The translations under genes and the position numbers were made by a program. A DNA stretch of 64,000 nucleotides, taken from Saxidomus purpurata (taxonomy: Eukaryota > Mollusca > Bivalvia > Venerida > Veneridae). The notes below the pieces were generated by a model. The model was not told the origin of the DNA, searched no databases, and saw only the letters and a program-made list of their open reading frames with translations. The stretch is from NCBI GenBank assembly GCA_022818135.1, contig JAFMSR010000016.1:4249721-4313720 (forward strand). Direction: 5' to 3'. Below, in pieces: positions 12,273-24,669 of this stretch; the stretch's first letter is position 1; each line of letters opens with the position of its first letter.

Positions 12273-13072
12273 AACTTTAAGATTTGCATTCAAAGAAAAA
12301 CATGTAAAGCGGAATAAGACAGTAACTATGTATTGTTTCGGTGATGTGTTCAGTTAGTTATTTTGTGTAGATTCTTACTTCTGCTTTGCCAGAAATAACA
12401 AGGTTTTTAATTTGACCACATGGAAAGCAGAGATATGTTCAGGAAAAATGTTTTGAATCTTTCCTATATCTAATGTTTCTTTAACTCATAAGTAGATGAA
12501 CGATCGGTTTCTTATCCAATGACTTTTGAACAGTGTCATGAAACATTCACCAAGAACACAGGAAAATGTTTTTTTCTTTTTTAGAAATAGGTTTTAAACT
12601 ACAGATTGATATTGATATCAATCAGTTTTGTTTTTAAATGTGTGACTAGTTTCAATTAATTCTACCTAATATGTGTAAGTTAAAATTTGTTAGTTTGTTA
12701 TACATGTATGTATAACACGTGGAATGCTTCTTATTCCCACTCGAAGAAGGGAGGGTTTATTGTTTTGCTGGTGTTTGTCGGCCACTCCGTTGTTTTGTTG
12801 AGCAAATGATTTCCGGGTGAGCAAGAACACTCACTTAACACTCTTCTCACAATGAACGGATGATGACCACTATTTAATTGAGACGGATGATGACCACTAT
12901 TTAATTGAGACCACTCTGTCAAAAGTGAAAGCTACTTTCAAATTTATATCTGTTTCCGGAAGATAATTGAAGATCTATTCAAGATACAATATTCAAACTT
13001 AACTGAAGGTTACTTGAGACAAGTGGTTTGTCCCTTTCAACCTATCTGAGGTACATGCTACAATTAAATATT
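12273..13072. other. Downstream flank of gene A with a 27-bp tandem duplication
   Basis: No gene or clear AATAAA signal is seen just after the stop codon of gene A. A 27-bp unit containing ACGGATGATGACCACTATTT is present twice in tandem at 12856-12882 and 12883-12909. Confidence 0.6.
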
Positions 13073-13255
13073 CAGTAAACTCCGCTTATAACGAACTCCT
13101 TGGGACCATTTAAATGTGTCCCTTATATCCGGAGTTCATTATATCCATGTAACATTTTCATAAAGAATAAAGAAAGAAAAAATCGGGCAGAGAAAATGTG
13201 TTCCTTATATCCGGATTTTCGTTATATCCGGAGTCGTTATATACGGAGTTTACTG
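13073..13255. mobile_element. pogo/Tigger-like MITE (183 bp)
   Basis: Termini CAGTAAACTCCGCTTATAAC and, inverted, CAGTAAACTCCGTATATAAC are near-identical inverted repeats, and internal copies of TTATATCCGGAGT occur. Pogo-group Tc1/mariner elements commonly start CAGTA and insert at TA; the flanks here are AT-rich (ATATT left, TATATT right). There is no transposase. Confidence 0.65.
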
Positions 13256-13259
13256 TATA

Positions 13260-13860
13260 TTAAAAATGGTCCCCCCCCCCGATGCAATCAGTAATGTGGG
13301 AAAAAGTCGAACTGTGCAAGGAACCGTTTTTAAAGTAAAAGTCACTGTAAATAGGTGTAAAACCTAATAACCTGAAAATGAACAGGGGTCATCCACTGGT
13401 AATGTCAAATTAAGTTTGAAAACTATTTGCCGACTGTTTCTTGACTAATGACTCAGAAATCATTTCAATATAAAAGGTCCCGGTGATCTTGACCTTTGAC
13501 ATACTGTCTTCAAAATCAATAGGGGTCATCTACCGTTCTACTATTCCGGGTCACTGTGACCTTGAACTTTGACCTACTGACTGATGCTAGGTTCTCGAGT
13601 TATCGTCCGGAAACCGTTTTATTATTCCGGGTCACTGTGACCTAGACCTTTGACCTACTGTCCTCAAAATCAATAGGGGTCATTTGATGGTCATGACCAA
13701 CCTCCACATCAAGTTTCAAGATCCTAGACCTACGGGTTCTCGAGTTATCATCCGGAAACTACTTAGTAGACGGACGGACGGACGGACCGACCGACCGACC
13801 GACATCTCCAAACCAGCATACAGTACCCCTCTTCTTCGGAGGGGGTATAATAACCACAAA
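13260..13860. repeat. Repeat with GTGACCTTGACCTTTGAC-type modules and a GACG/GACC microsatellite
   Basis: Related modules of roughly 150 bp carry AATAGGGGTCAT, TCCGGGTCACTGTGACCT and TTCTCGAGTTATCATCCGG. They are followed by a GACG run that switches to GACC (13769-13801) and a terminal hairpin ACCCCTC-TTCTTC-GGAGGGGGT (about 13826-13848). A C11 tract lies at about 13270. The module type recurs at 27541-28073 and 48503-49431. Noncoding. Confidence 0.65.
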
Positions 13861-14584
13861 CATGGCAAGATCAGAGAAGCGTCAAGAAAAATGTCTATCA
13901 CATAAAAACAAAAGTAACTAAAAATGAGTCCCATACATTTAAAAATGCTCAGAGTAGAAATATATTTTGCTGAAACAACTGTATGATGAGCAGCACAGAA
14001 AAACATATATATTACCTAGTAAGATAACAAACAATTTTCAGGTTACATTTAGACGGCTACCATAAATTCTTGTTTTCCGACCGACAGGAAATCCACTGTT
14101 GATGGTAAGTGTAGCTCAGACGGAAGTAAAAGAAATCACAAAAACATGCAATCCAATCTTACTGGGACCATTAGTTACAGAGTGAGGCTGTAGAACTCAA
14201 TCGAAATAGAACTAGTCTTTACTTAGCAAAGACATATAATCAAATTGTAAACAACCATACAGAAATGATCAACAACAACCATGTTTTAACATGTTTTAAA
14301 CATTGTTGAATATGACATGCTTAGTATTTTGATCATGTTTGAAACGTGTTATATCAAAAATATAAAATAGAATATGTGCAATATCTATGTCAATCAATGT
14401 CAAATAGAACATTATATAATAGTTACTGTATATGGCATCTTTTCTTTGATGATTTCATCATCTTGACAGATTTTCAAATGACCCTGTATGTTTGTTTGTT
14501 AGATGTGCATATGGTCCTCCATCCTCATTCAATGTATATACGGTGCGACCTGTAGAGAAACAGTACAGATACAAGGGAATCCGG

Positions 14585-14790
14585 TTACCAGACCCTAGCT
14601 CTTTTACGAATAGATCCCTTGGTTCTTTTTACGTGCCCGGTGTACAGCATCGATACACGTGAGACTACGTCTGGGTTTTTAACCAGTTCATCTCTAGACT
14701 GAAAAGCGTTTATGAAATTTCCAGTGCCCCGGCCGGGATTCGAACCGGGGACTTCCAGATTGGTAGTCCAGAGCATTAACCACTCGACCA
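14585..14790 (-). mobile_element. tRNA-derived SINE, minus strand
   Basis: The minus strand has a tRNA-like head (about 14790 to 14712) with a consensus-like pol III A box TGGTCGAGTGG and a perfect B box GGTTCGAATCC. The anticodon arm does not pair and the T stem carries a mismatch, so it is not a functional tRNA. The body runs toward 14585 and contains TTTTTACGTGCCCGGTGTAC. From memory this body resembles molluscan SINE superfamilies with a shared central domain; a database search would settle the family. Confidence 0.7.
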
Positions 14791-14899
14791 CCGCACCACA
14801 TATAATGGCCATGTATGGCACTTACATTGTATATTTGCAGTCATTCCATGGATGCTTTAATATCATATCCAAGTCATTTCATTTACAAATAAACTTGAC

Positions 14900-16085
14900 A
14901 TTTAAATGGTATGTCTGCTTTTTATCCAAATAAAAACAATTTTAATGCATATTTACGTAAAACATGTTAAAACAACCTTCAATGCATTAAAAATAACAAT
15001 AACTCATAAGTATTATGGAAATAAATTCAAGAATTCAAGACACTTATTGAAGAAGTGTTCTCTAAACCTCTCTTCTTTTATTCTGCCGAAAGGGAAACAA
15101 CAAAGAACAAATTTCATAAACTTTAAAAAAAAAGACTTTAGCACGATATGAAAGTAATATATATTAAAGGCATTGTATTTACCTAAAATGCCCTTATGGT
15201 CAATAAAAGTCTACAACACCGACTAAGGTCGCACAACAGAGAACGCTCAGACTTCTAGCCCGAAATATTTCGTTGAAAATGTTTCAGCTGTAATAGTCCA
15301 TTCGTCCGATAGAAATACTGGTAAGTAGTCTATCTGCAAAGGTATCAAGTCTTTCCACCCCTAGACGTTTCACCCCTAGTCATTTCACCTCCCATTGCTT
15401 AAATAGTGATTAACTATGTGTGCAATGTGGTAATTATTTTACTTGATTCTTATGGTTGATTGCGGACATCAAACATCAAGAGAAATAGAAAAAAAAATAA
15501 AAGCAAAAAAATGTGGTGAATAAATGGAAACAGTTAAAGAAATACACAAAAATATGTTGAATTGGTGAAAAATAATTAAAACCAATATCAATGTCATCAA
15601 ATTCTTCTAAACAAATGATATTTCTAATTAAAGATGTAATTAAATAATTTCTATTCCTCCTACTTGGAAACACAAGCACTATATTCAGTTAGGAGAGTTT
15701 ATTATTTAATTTCCTAGGAGGTGAACTGACTAGGGGTGAAACGACTAGGGGGTGAAACCGCTGGTAAACTCTGCAAGCCTAGTTAATTGAATTCATTTCT
15801 ACATAACTCTAAATACGGACCTATGTACATAGTGTATATAGGTCCGGAATATAAAATAAGCACGTTTAAACGAAACCTTCTGTGCAACCATGTAATACTT
15901 TTAACTTTACCAATATCAGTTAGTACTAATGAGAACTTCCGTCCTCGGTATTTAGAAAGTTAAGAATCTAACACTGAACAACAGGATATGTACCACTTAA
16001 AATACGCTGTTAAAATGTAATTTTACGACAACCTCAACCAAGTTATATACAAAGTATTGAAATTTACTTAAATTAGTTATTCGGA
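14900..16085. other. Upstream flank of gene B, start of the duplicated unit
   Basis: Sequence from about 14930 (TTTACGTAAAACATGTTAAAAC) onward is homologous to 23820 onward and 43150 onward, marking the left part of the repeated gene unit. B is the most diverged copy. A segment at about 15355-15770, with TAGACGTTTCACCCCTAGTC at the left and TAGGGGTGAAACGACTAG at the right as inverted ends, interrupts this homology and looks like a further inserted element. No coding exon is seen. Confidence 0.5.
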
Positions 16086-19000
16086 ATGGATTTGTATTTT
16101 TCCATCTGTGTGTTTTGTATTCTTGTCATATTTGAGGGTAATTCTTTGCAATTTATTTCATTATCATAACATTAGAAGTAACACCTATATAAACAAGACA
16201 TTGTGTGCCTATTGTTGGTATGCTTACTGTTTCCTTGGAAGGTAATTTGTCTTTAATTCAATTATTCTCGACAGTCACATCTCAGGTCTTCATAATTGAC
16301 AAATGCTTAATACAGAGAGTTTGTACTTACAGAAGGTTTTATACTTACTACATATTAAAACAGACACGTCGCTTCAGGACAGAGTTCATTGCAAAACGAC
16401 CAATGCTATACTATGCATAGCCAGCCACCTAAAACAAAGTTTGGCAGATGCTCCTTGTAACAGATTTGTAACAGCTTTCGTACGTATGCGATGTAATTTG
16501 TAAAATATGTTGCGAATTTTAAATGGGATATTTAACAAGCACATATGTACGTCGAGTTTTATACTGCAAATGTTTCTATTCAATATGGTATTCATCGCAA
16601 CGTCATTATGACGCAATAAGCCCATCACAAGTTAGCGTCTTCATGACGTCAATGATTCGTAATAAAATTATTTTAGTTGCATTAAAGGGCTTTGGAATTT
16701 AGCGCTATGTGAATAATGCAGTTATCATAAATAGTCGTTGCCATGGTAAGTACAATTAGTAGATCTAACATTGTCGGACTATCAGTTTATCTAGCCCAAG
16801 GGCTATAAGTGACAAAAAAGGAGCATATGATTTGTTGTTCATTCGATCCCCTGTCAGCAATCTATCTCGATAATAGATAAAAATTGCATAGGCAATTCAA
16901 ATTTTGTAAGATCGAGGTAACATATGAAATTACTTTATCAGCTGGGATAAACCATAGATTAAAGTTGTAAGCCTATATAACGTTTAAATATACATTTTTT
17001 GTCATACCTTCGAGTTATATTTATAATTTATGGTCATTTCGCATAAAATTTTTTAGATACCTTAGCATATGCAACTGGAAAGCTCAGGAATTTAAAGTTT
17101 CCAGCGAAAATACATCGTTTTGACTGTTGATGCAAATTTTATTTACTCTGATGAAAGTATCTATGAGTGTAATTAGAAAGGTACATAGGTTATCATGATT
17201 TGAATTATATTGAGTTTTTGAAAGATTTTCCAAAATTCTTTTTTTCAATTAATAAAAGCGTAAAAATATCTGATGGCTCATTAATTTAGCTATAACTGTG
17301 TTGGAGTGCTTTAGAAATTGAAGCATTCCCCGGAGGTGATGTACCTGGGGGAATAATTCACGAGGGCGAAGCTTAAGGTTAAACCCGACATTACGCTATC
17401 GGAAATGTTGGTTCTGCCAAATGAATTTCAAAATGAGCGAGTGGTTCAAATTATATGGCAGATAATTTTGATTTAACGTTTAAACCTGCGTTGACATAAC
17501 ATGGCTAATTGCATTGATGCTCTTCTTTGGGAAACCAGCTCTTAAGCTTCTTTTCTATATGAAATTTATATCATTCGATCATTTTAAAATTCATGTAACG
17601 GAAGAATCTACCCATTTGCTTCATAAATGCAAGACATGATAGCTTTCGTGCATCGATAGCTAAAATAAGCTAAAGCTAAAGAAAGAAAAAGGCAGGTTGT
17701 GCGTTAGAAGTTTCGGATAGTATATTTTGGTACCAAAACAGTAACGTTGTATTAAATTTCAGGCTTCGTCTTTGGTGAAGTTGTTATTACGCCTATAAAT
17801 CCTAGTATTCGTGAGAACGACTCTGTGACACTCGCATGTGCCACTGAATTCGCTAATATCAGAGCATTTCATTGGTATCAGGTAAAATCGACAACTACAA
17901 AAGTTCATTTGGATCTCGACTCTTCATGTAAAGATGTTAAAGATATCGACACCAGTTTGTACGAATATGCATGCCATAACAGTACACAGTATACTTTGAC
18001 AATAAAAAAGGTGACTAGAAAGAATCATGGTGATAGAATACTTTGTAGAAGTGAAACGTCTTCTGAAATACAAGACAGTAGATATACATATTTAAACGTA
18101 CAAGGTATAATTTATTCTTTTTACACAAGTTTTCATTGTTTTCATTTGGAAGTATGTGACAGCACGGCCTTTTCTTTGACATACTTAGTGTACATCTGGT
18201 ACAATAATAATATCAATCTGGATAATCCCCTGAGAAAGCAAAGAATAGTACCCGTAGCAAACAGATTAATTGCAAAGTAATTAACAAAAGAATCAATTCT
18301 AATGTAACAATAAAAGAAGAAAAATGTCACCAAAAGTATAAAGTTAAGCTTAAATATTGAAATATTATGGCAACCCTTAACCAAGCGCAAAAATACAGTG
18401 CGTCTAATAAAACCAAACAAAGAACGAAGCACAAGACACAAGGTTAAACCCGACATTACGCTATCGGAAATGTGGGTTATCTGAAATGTAGGATAAAGAC
18501 TTCATCAATTTCCATATACTTTAATTTTGGAATAATAAGTCTGCTTTCTGGAGTGTACATTAATTAATTGGTTTTCTTTCCGTTGACATTTGCAGTTCCA
18601 GTATCATCAGCGAGCATGATCGTTCCAAATACCTCAGAAGTGACTTTGATGGAGAAAAAGGAAGAGGTCCTCTCATGTAAAACATCAGGAGGCCTTCCAG
18701 AAGCAACAGTTACCTGGTATAAAGATCCAGGGTCACCAGATGATTCCAGTGACGATGTTGAGATTACTTCAAATATAGAAACATCGTCTAGTACTGTGAA
18801 TGATCTAATAGAAGTTACCAGTACACTGAGATATTCACCGAGCAGGAATGACAATGGATGGAGGATATACTGTACAGCAAGCAATATACCTAGCAGAGAC
18901 CCTGCTATTTCAGAGCTAAAACTTCTACTTAATGTACACTGTATGTTACAACACCACAATACATATCTATCGTCAGTTAAGATGTATTGATAAATTCAGC

Positions 19001-21318
19001 AGTTATATACAGAAATGCTTTTTCGGTCGCTTTATTTTTGTCGAAAGTTTTTTTAATGAAAAAATAAATTTGAAAGCACAGCGACGCATTTAGAAAATTT
19101 GAATCAATAAATTCTTATATTAAGTAATAGTCTATATTGCAAAAAGAATAAGAAAGAAGTTTTTAAGTGCTCTACTTTATTCTATGCATTTTCACAATTC
19201 CAATTAAGTTCATTGTATCAAAACAACCCCCGTCTCTGTTTAAGACTGCCTGCATAAACAAATGATAAGAGGCATGTGTTGCGAGCAAAGTAATACTTCT
19301 TCTTTAATTGAAATAACTTACTCCAGTATATTTCATTAACATTCCATTGATTGATTTTACCACACCATGCTAGCATGTACTTGTTAAATTATTTGAAAAT
19401 ACAAAGGGAAGGGGTATATGAGACAGCTTAGACTAGAATCAGTCTTTTTTATGTGATTTGACGGATACATCACGCCAAAGTCCTACTTATGAGCAAAACA
19501 AATGCCATTGGTATTTGAATATATAATTGATTTAGATTCTATGATATTGTCATGTTGTGACAGAAGAACACCTTTATTTTATTTCAGATGAAGCATTTAT
19601 TACACATTTTGCCATTGATGGAAATACTGAAGACGAAAATGAAGAAAAGATACAGCTAACCTGCAAAGTGGATAGTAACCCTGCATCAACAGTGAAAATA
19701 ATGTCCGAAGGCAACATGTTAAAAGAAGAGTCTAACGTAACTGCTATTTCTGTTATACATAGTAATGTTGCTTGCCGTTACAGAGGCGATTATACATGTG
19801 AAGCAAGTAACAGCTATGGGCATCCGTCAAGGAAAGTGCTCACGTTGTTCGTCAAATGTAAGTAACAGAGTATTGAGTGTTATTACTTTGATATTCAATG
19901 TAATGAACAGACAAAACCATGAAATGCGTAAGGCATGAAACGAAAGTATTAAAGCAAACCCTTCAGAGACAACTCGATTGCAAACCTGTGAAACAGGGAA
20001 CATAGCAACACAGTGTTTACTCAGGTATCAGGAAACTGCAATTTGCCAAGTTATGCCTAGGCATGCCCAGCTTAAGTACATCTTTACAGCTTTTACTCTA
20101 ATACAAAACAGTGAAGTGTAAGATAGCCCTGCCTAGAACTTTCAAGCCATTTGTTCTGAAAGACAATAATTTTGGGCTGAGATATGAAGGTTTAGATACG
20201 CATAAATAGAGTACGAAGTCAGACAGTAGACGATATAAAATGCATAGTATGTAGAAGTAATATAATTTGGCTCAAGAAAAGTGTGCTTATTTATGTTGAA
20301 ATTATCACACTTGAATTAAAAAATAAAAGAATTTCTACGTATTTTCCCTTTCTCAGGTTTATTAAAAACATCTTCATCTAATATGGAAACAAACATCACC
20401 GGTATCATACTCGGAACTATTCTTGGAATAGTGTGTGCCGTTCTGGCAGTATATGGAGCATTTATTACTGTCTTGTACAGGAGAAAACAAACACAGACCG
20501 GTAAATTGAAATATAAAATCAAAACGAAATGTTCACTATTAAGCTAAAAACAATAAACTAAACAACCTTCTACTAGTTTTCATTATGCAAATCGAGCAAA
20601 ACACTTTGTACACCGAATGAACAAGTCTGATGAATTCTCCAAATTGTTAATATAAAATTCATACATGCATAAGAACCTAAGAATTACTGTAAAAAGTATA
20701 AGTAAGCCAAACCATTAAGTGATGCAGTTACTTTTTATCCAACCAACTAACTACGGCAATGTTAAAACTAAACTTTATTGTTCGAAATGGTAATTACCTA
20801 ACATACTGGTATGACATCCTGTTTATCTGAATTTCAGACGTAACATCTTCAAACGAAGCAGTAGAACAAAGGTGAGCAAATTTTGCGGTTGAAACTTACA
20901 AACATAAATTGAAAACGAAGTTCGTCTTAAATCATGCAAGTAGTAACAGTAACAATACTCCTGAGGGTAGAAGAGAAAACTCGAGACATCCAAATTCAGA
21001 ATAATATATCTCATCACAATAACTAATGTGTCCTCTGACTGTACTACCATTACGTAACGATATAGGTGAAAAGTAACCCATATATACTAAACTCCGCAGT
21101 TAATCAATAAATGCTGTTGCCATGCCAATACATACACAACGAAACAATTTCATTCCAGGACATACGCGAACTTAAATGTGACTGAAAATCGTGCATCCCA
21201 AGAGGAACACGCGCAAAACAATGAAGATGAAGATGATACTGCAAGACAGTACACAGATCTTATCCAGTATTCAAATGATGATCGAACAACGTATGAGGTC
21301 ATCCAAGCAGCTAATTAA
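16086..21318 (+). CDS. IgSF receptor gene B, three Ig domains, tyrosine-motif tail (448 aa)
   Basis: Coding exons: 16086-16137, 17763-18104, 18596-18940, 19588-19857, 20357-20500, 20838-20871 and 21159-21318. All have GT-AG borders and phases that join cleanly to 1347 nt. Exon 1 encodes MDLYFSICVFCILVIFE, a signal peptide; this start was chosen because position, length and phase are conserved in C and D. Ig1 (residues 18-131) has core cysteines in LAC and ILC plus an extra pair in SSC and YAC. Ig2 (132-246) has cysteines in LSC and IYC and WYKDPG. Ig3 (247-336) has cysteines in LTC and YTC. A transmembrane helix spans about 350-378, followed by YRRK as stop-transfer. The tail has Y398 (YANL), Y427 (YTDL), Y433 and Y441 (TTYEVI). 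This fits a type I surface receptor signalling through phosphotyrosine. The ligand is unknown and immune function is inferred. AATAAA lies at 21474-21479. Confidence 0.82.
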
Positions 21319-23100
21319 AACTTTCTTGTTATCAGTATTAAAAAATAGGAGAGTGTTCAAAAATCAAAATGTAACAGTTACTATGTACATGTATATTAAA
21401 TGTTATGAAGGCAATACATGCATTATCTTGCTACAACCTGTAAGCAACGACACAAGTTTATAATGACTATTGTAATAAACTCTGATGGCCAAGAACTTTG
21501 AAAACCATAAAATATACACAGTGGTAAGAAAACAATGCAGTCATTGCTCAATTCTGTTTTTCCAATGTTCTACTTAAAAGCTAGATACATATTACAATGT
21601 CATTTGTTAAAAACACATTTTAAGTTACAGCATAATGTTTTCAGCATTTCAGTATGTTATGGTATGTTTGACAATAATTACTAGAATGTATTGTTTGAAC
21701 ATTATATCACGCAGTTTGGTAGGAGGTGAAATAACAGGTAACAAAACAGTTCGGCAACGTTATCTGTATTTGAACACCTACAAATATTACTACTACCAGG
21801 CACTTTCCTCCTGGCGGCGTCGAGTATTTGGAATGCAAACAAATTTTGATCCATGGACGCGAGTCTATGAATAGCTTCGTCAAGAATTAAAATTAAACAC
21901 GTAATTTTTCTACATTCGAGGCCTCCGGGGCATGAAATTTGATTTGTAAACAAACTGGACTAGATACGTAAATCGAAACCATTTCCGCAAACTAAACTCC
22001 TTAATAAATACAATGAAATAAGAAAAATTAAATGACAAGATGAAAATCACACTGAATAGATTTTTCAAAGAGTCAAAATGTAAATACATGTAAGTGCTTA
22101 CAACTGTATAAATTCAATAAACATAACCCAAGGTGTTATATTTTGTATAATTATCTAATTGATATAAGTTATATTGATAAGAAATTTCATTTACCGTTTT
22201 TATGAATAAAGAAATCCATTCTGTCGGAAAATAAACTATTTATAGAATTTTGCATTCTATTACGCATTCTATTGGTATGAGAAGCCTAAATCGATGAAAC
22301 CCGGAAGCAGGTTATTTTGTGTAGGGAACTTGCGGACCTACACTATGTGTTTGATTGCTGATTGGCTGAAACTAAGGGGATGCATACAAAAAAAAATATT
22401 TTGAATTAATCGCTGGATGATAGATCACAAATGAAATATGAAGAGAAAAATCTGGATATGAATAATATTCAAAATATTTGGTATTTGAAAATACTGACAT
22501 ATTTGGTCGGTGACCACTAAAACTGCCACAAAAATTGGGTGGTGTCATTCAGCTCCAAATTACTGGCATAAAGTATTGGATCACATGTATAAATTTTGTT
22601 ATTTTTATGTGGGACTAGGATGATTCTACAAAATAAAGTTCATTTCAGCAGTCGGTGAGATTTTGGGTAGTCGCACCGGAAGAAAACCTTATAATGTAAG
22701 TCTATGGAAATGTATTTAGGCGTCTCATACCTATTAATATACCGGTTGCGAGAACACAGTCTACATATAATATGACCAGCTAACAAACCACGGCATTAAT
22801 GCGGTTTTATGTCGACAGCGCATTAGCGGAAATGTTTTGCTTTTTAGTTAATAAATTCTAACATCTTGAAATAACGGAAAAAGTCATGTATAATTATCAT
22901 CACTTGTGTGAGTATACGAATTTTATAAGTTAAATGTGCTCTTTTCTAGCGACATGTTTTGTGTTTTACTTGTCGAATGGCATGCAATCCTGTAAAACAG
23001 CGCTCATCAAAAGATACTTGTGTATGAATAACTATCGGCACATTACGTGAGCTATTAAAATCCGAAATGTATTGCGGTTCATAGAATCTGCATTACTTTT
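21319..23100. other. 3' flank of gene B
   Basis: The first few hundred bases (3' UTR with AATAAA at 21474-21479) are closely homologous to the same position after C and D. From about 21800 the homology fades and only patches match 31700-31780. No exon was recognised. A CA microsatellite lies further on at about 23595-23620. Confidence 0.5.
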
Positions 23101-24669
23101 CATGATGTGTATGTATACATTATTTTATATTTTTAGTGGCCATATTTTCTGGCAGTGGTTAAAAAAATGCTCTGGAAGTGTCACAAATCTACCTACACGA
23201 TACATAAAATAATGACCATATATAAATCTAGCATTAATTTTTAGTACACATTTTTTTGCTTTGTAGTGTAAATATCTATATTGTTAATTTCTATTGTCTT
23301 GATATATGAAGAATGGCCTTCTGTTCTGTGTTTTACTTGAATGCATCAAGCATAGAATTTAATCACTACAAATCATGGTGAGCTATAATCCGATGCAAGC
23401 TGCATAGGATGCTTTTTTCAGTTTTTGTTAAAAACAAAAATAATATGGCCAAATTTGGCAGGGAAACAAATGCTCAAGTGTAGCAAAAACGCAGCCGATC
23501 CCAAAAATGAGCCTATATATCCAGTAATACCCAATTTTATGATGTGTGTTTCCATCTAACACTATTGAACCCACAGTTCTTTTTTGTACATGCATCACAC
23601 ACACACACACGCAAACATACATGCAACACACAAGGACACACGTTTTGTTACAGACATGTATATTTTAGTTTCATAGTATCATGTTCATAACGAGTAATTA
23701 TTTGTACATTTAAAGATAAGAATAATAAGTATTACATTTACTTCCTTGATAATTGTTAAAACAGTTCATGCCCATTACTCATTAAGTACTTCAGCAGAAA
23801 TGATTATACTGCATATTTACGTGAAACATGTTAAAACAGACATAATTAGATTAAAGGTAACAAAATACCATAAGTATTACGGGAATTTAGAAATATAAAC
23901 AACATTTCTTGAAGAAGCAGAATTGTTTGCTTGTTCTTTAAATGTCTCTTCTTTTTACAATTCATTCTTCCGAAAGGGCAACTATGAACAAACTTCATGT
24001 GCTTTGAAAAGGACTTTAGCACGATATGAAAGTAATATATTTTCACGGCATTGTTTTGACCTAAATCCCCCTTATTGTCAAAATAAGTCTACATCACCAA
24101 TGAGGTTGAACTCTAAGATCGCACATCAGAGGAAGCTCGGACTTCTAGCACGGAATAGTTCGTTGAAATCCTTTCAGCGGACATTCGTCCAATAATAATA
24201 CTGGGTAGAAGTCTATCTGAAAGCCTACTTAATTGAATTCATGTCTATATAAATATAAATACGGACTATATACACACGTTTGAACGAAAATGTCTGTGCA
24301 ATCCGGTAATGTTTTTAACTTGACCAATAATCAGTTGTTTAATCATTATTTAAACGTTTATTGATGTAAATTATTATACTGATGTGAACTTCCGTGTTCA
24401 ATATTTGAATATATATATACATTATACTTTATATATCTATAGTCCGACTTCGAGCACGGATCCGTGAATTTACTTTTAGCTTATTGTAAAACGACGGTGA
24501 AAAACGAGAAAAAACATAAAGGTGGTAGCTCAAGGGTCAAATATAGACTATAACACTGATCAGCAGGATATATACCACTCAAAACTGATTTAATGTATTA
24601 TTTCGACAACCTCAACCAAGTAATACACGAAGTATTGTCATTTATTTAAATGACTGGGAATTTGTCAAC
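23100..24669. other. Left part of duplicated unit C, upstream of gene C
   Basis: From about 23100 the sequence parallels 42700-44027 closely, including a TA-rich stretch (24410-24440) about 230 bp before the start codon of gene C that could hold a core promoter. A block shortly before the start codon (GACAACCTCAACCAAGTAAT in C) is conserved in B, C and D and is a candidate 5' UTR or proximal promoter. No coding exon is seen. Confidence 0.45.

Noticed and set aside
14712..14790. Functional tRNA gene on the minus strand
   Set aside because: A and B boxes are fine, but the anticodon stem does not pair and the T stem is imperfect. A long SINE body follows.
14585..14821. 78-codon minus-strand frame with NLEVPGSNPGRG
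   Set aside because: It is the translation of the tRNA-like head of the SINE, a common false protein call.
16205..16255. Alternative start of gene B at an ATG downstream of a TATATAAA-like box (16186-16193), ending EG before GTAATT
   Set aside because: The ATG and the box are not conserved in C and D, whereas the 52-nt signal exon at 16086 is conserved in position, length, phase and hydrophobicity in all three.
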